Assembly (NCBI GenBank): GCA_947039275.1
Contig: CAMQYL010000012.1
Coordinates: 15,654 to 79,653, forward strand
Direction of reading: 5' to 3'
Origin: Amulumruptor sp947039275
Lineage (GTDB): Bacteria; Bacteroidota; Bacteroidia; Bacteroidales; Muribaculaceae
DNA length: 64,000 nucleotides
Shown here piece by piece: positions 62,590 through 64,000 of this stretch (positions are counted from its first letter, which is position 1; the number at the start of each line of letters is the position of its first letter). A model generated the notes under the pieces. It was not told the origin of the DNA. It saw only the letters and a list, made by a program, of their open reading frames with translations, and made no database searches. Both the position numbers and the translations under genes were made by a program.

Positions 62590-62973
62590 TCAGCTGTTTT
62601 GTTTGCGTTCGATGAGGTCTATTATCTCGCGGAGCTCGTCGACGGAGATTTTCTCGTCCTCGACCAACGCCGATACCGCCGACTTGTAAGAATTGTTGAA
62701 ATAGTTGCGCACCAAGTCAGTCAGCGAGCGTTCGCGGAAATCCTCCATGCGTGCCACTGCGTAGTAGCGGTGCGATCCGCCCACCGACTCGTGGCTGACA
62801 TAGCCCTTGTCCTCAAGTATGCGCACAGTGGTCGATACCGTGTTGACGTGGGGTTTCGGCTCAGGGTATATTTCCACCATCTCCCTGACAAACATCGGTC
62901 CGCGGCTCCAGAGCATCTGCATGATCTGCGCCTCCTTCTCGGTGAGCACCTGTCTTTTTCGTCCGGCTTTCAT
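62590..62973 (-). CDS. BlaI/MecI-family transcriptional repressor
   Basis: 127 residues with the winged helix EKEAQIMQMLWSRGPMFVRE, then HVNTVSTTVRILEDKGYVSH (recognition helix and wing) and a dimerising C-terminal helical part (about 85-127). It normally represses its own operon until cut by the cognate M56 peptidase, whose gene begins 5-47 bp downstream. No beta-lactamase gene is nearby; the regulon is unknown. Confidence 0.93.
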   Translation of the reverse strand: MKAGRKRQVLTEKEAQIMQMLWSRGPMFVREMVEIYPEPKPHVNTVSTTVRILEDKGYVSHESVGGSHRYYAVARMEDFRERSLTDLVRNYFNNSYKSAVSALVEDEKISVDELREIIDLIERKQNS

Positions 62974-63156
62974 ATAACGTAAAAATTAGTTGACACCGCA
63001 AACTTACAACTAATTTTTTAGTCAGCCAAATTTCCAACCCGCTTTTTCGGAAAAAATTTGCATAAAGCCCCATAGAGGAAGATCTCAAGAAAAGTCCCGG
63101 AGAGGCAGCCCCATCCACAGTACATCAATCCACAGCTCAAAGAACCCATCAAGTCC

Positions 63157-63837
63157 AAGTCCCGGAGGGCACTAGTGGTCGGAGGGACGGATTGATGGTA
63201 GCAGATTTGCTATTATATGGCAATATCATTATATTAGCCAAAAATTTATCACATATGAGCCATACACTTGACATCCAGCATTTTGTATTTGCAACGAAAT
63301 CGCGTCGCCCAGTCATTCCGATGTTGGCTCGAGAACATCTTTACCGCATGATATGGCATCTTCTAAAAGAGCGTCGATGTACACTATACCGTATCAACGG
63401 TATAGAAGATCACGTACATATGGTCGTTGATGTGCATTCATCTATTTCTAAAGCTAAACTGATACAAGAGATAAAGAGCCATACCAGCCAATGGATGCGC
63501 AAAAGCGGACTTTTCCCAGATTTCGATGGGTGGTGTGATGGCTTTTTCTCAGAATCCAAAGACCCGATGTCACTGGATACGATAATCAACTATGTGCGCA
63601 ATCAGGAGGTGCATCATAAAGGCGAGGGATGTAAGGAGGAACTTGAAAAGCTGTATCGGCATACTGGGCGCGAATGGGATGAACGTGAGCTTTCGTGAAA
63701 TGCTACCACTGATTCGTCCCTCCGGGACTGAGCCTTGGTTGGTCATATCTGCCGTGGACTCGTTACGGCTGTGCCGCTTCCTCATCCACGGTTAAGCACG
63801 AGAGCGTCCCTCCGACCACTAGTGCCCTCCGGGACTT
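63157..63837. mobile_element. RAYT/IS200-like element with perfect 33-bp inverted ends
   Basis: Left end 63157-63189 and right end 63805-63837 are exact reverse complements (33/33), beginning AAGTCCCGGAGGGCACTAGT. The transposase gene lies between them. Right-side internal hairpin CCGTGGACTC...ATCCACGG also occurs in the relative at 42665-42910. Confidence 0.85.
63255..63698 (+). CDS. REP-associated tyrosine transposase (RAYT), IS200/IS605 TnpA-type
   Basis: 147 residues from the ATG at 63255. Y1/HuH signature: THTLDIQHFVFATK-like start (MSHTLDIQHFVFATKSRRPV), GIEDHVHMVVDVHSSISKAK with the HxH metal site, and the nucleophile Tyr in DTIINYVRNQEVHHKGEGCK. A single-strand-specific transposase that recognises hairpins at repeat ends. 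It sits inside the inverted-repeat element and is intact. Confidence 0.9.
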   Translation: MSHTLDIQHFVFATKSRRPVIPMLAREHLYRMIWHLLKERRCTLYRINGIEDHVHMVVDVHSSISKAKLIQEIKSHTSQWMRKSGLFPDFDGWCDGFFSESKDPMSLDTIINYVRNQEVHHKGEGCKEELEKLYRHTGREWDERELS

Positions 63838-64000
63838 TTGCATAGGTCTGTCCTATTACTGGTCAATCTTTGGTTATGTAAGATGAATCGTAAAGGTGTA
63901 GGGACATGCCGTGGCACACAGCTGTCCGGGGAAAATATTAACAATTCCATATAACTGTCTGGTATACAAATGGTCAGGCACTATTTTGAGTGTCTGACCA
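63838..64000. other. Right edge of the window
   Basis: AT-rich sequence with a degenerate family-A palindrome at 63897-63916 (TGTAGGGACATGCCGTGGCA, then diverging). No gene is visible before the window ends. Confidence 0.6.

Overview
The window is chromosomal DNA from a Bacteroidales bacterium, most likely a gut Muribaculaceae-type organism; the family is inferred and the order is better supported. Evidence: the promoters match the Bacteroidetes -7 box TAnnTTTG (often with TTG/TTTG about 19-20 bp upstream), starts lack Shine-Dalgarno sequences, glycolysis uses a pyrophosphate-dependent phosphofructokinase, and there are Bacteroidetes-type genes (MtaB, MetH, RNase G beside HU and a 29-residue AURKAIP1/COX24-like basic protein, BlaI plus an M56 peptidase with a TonB domain). 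There are no rRNA genes and one tRNA, tRNA-Pro(GGG).

Layout. 1-22 kb is mostly housekeeping and transport: a cut-off EamA transporter, pfp, an Lrp-type regulator, DsbD, an operon of radA and a duplicated acyltransferase, a formate/nitrite channel, a YefM/YoeB pair whose toxin is frameshifted, metH, amt, an rRNA/tRNA methyltransferase, a second EamA transporter and an OmpA lipoprotein. 22.6-28.3 kb is an export operon (TolC, HlyD, two ABC-2 permeases, no ATPase in view) followed by a four-helix-bundle gene. 28.3-40.6 kb holds a candidate structured small RNA, a 2535-residue secreted protein with a Por-secretion-like C-terminal tail, and a large TPR lipoprotein resembling PorW/SprE. 40.6-48.7 kb carries nadE, a translationally coupled mtaB / acyltransferase / glycosyltransferase operon and rpsA. 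48.7-54 kb has a repeat-rich gap, a three-gene toxin-antitoxin-chaperone-like operon with its own promoter and candidate operator, a glycosyltransferase, gdhA and an amidase. 54-64 kb carries dxr, HU, rng, a UbiA-family prenyltransferase, BlaI/M56 and a Y1-type (RAYT/IS200-like) transposase element with perfect 33-bp inverted ends.

The most distinctive feature is the amount of dispersed repeats. Four families are visible: (A) short palindromes beginning TGTAGGG whose cores differ between copies but stay self-complementary, several of them lying in frame inside two protein genes; (B) two composite inverted-repeat elements of about 270-290 bp; (C) the RAYT element and a probable non-autonomous relative near 42.7 kb; and (R) arrays of a 9-bp unit TATAARNNT between or after genes, one of which supplies the C-terminus of a permease.

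The best candidate for a little-described system is the operon at 49590-50799: RelE/HigB-like toxin, Xre antitoxin with a C-terminal extension, and a SecB-like small protein, in the same order as the mycobacterial HigB-HigA-SecB (TAC) system. All family calls are from reading the sequence; no database search was run.
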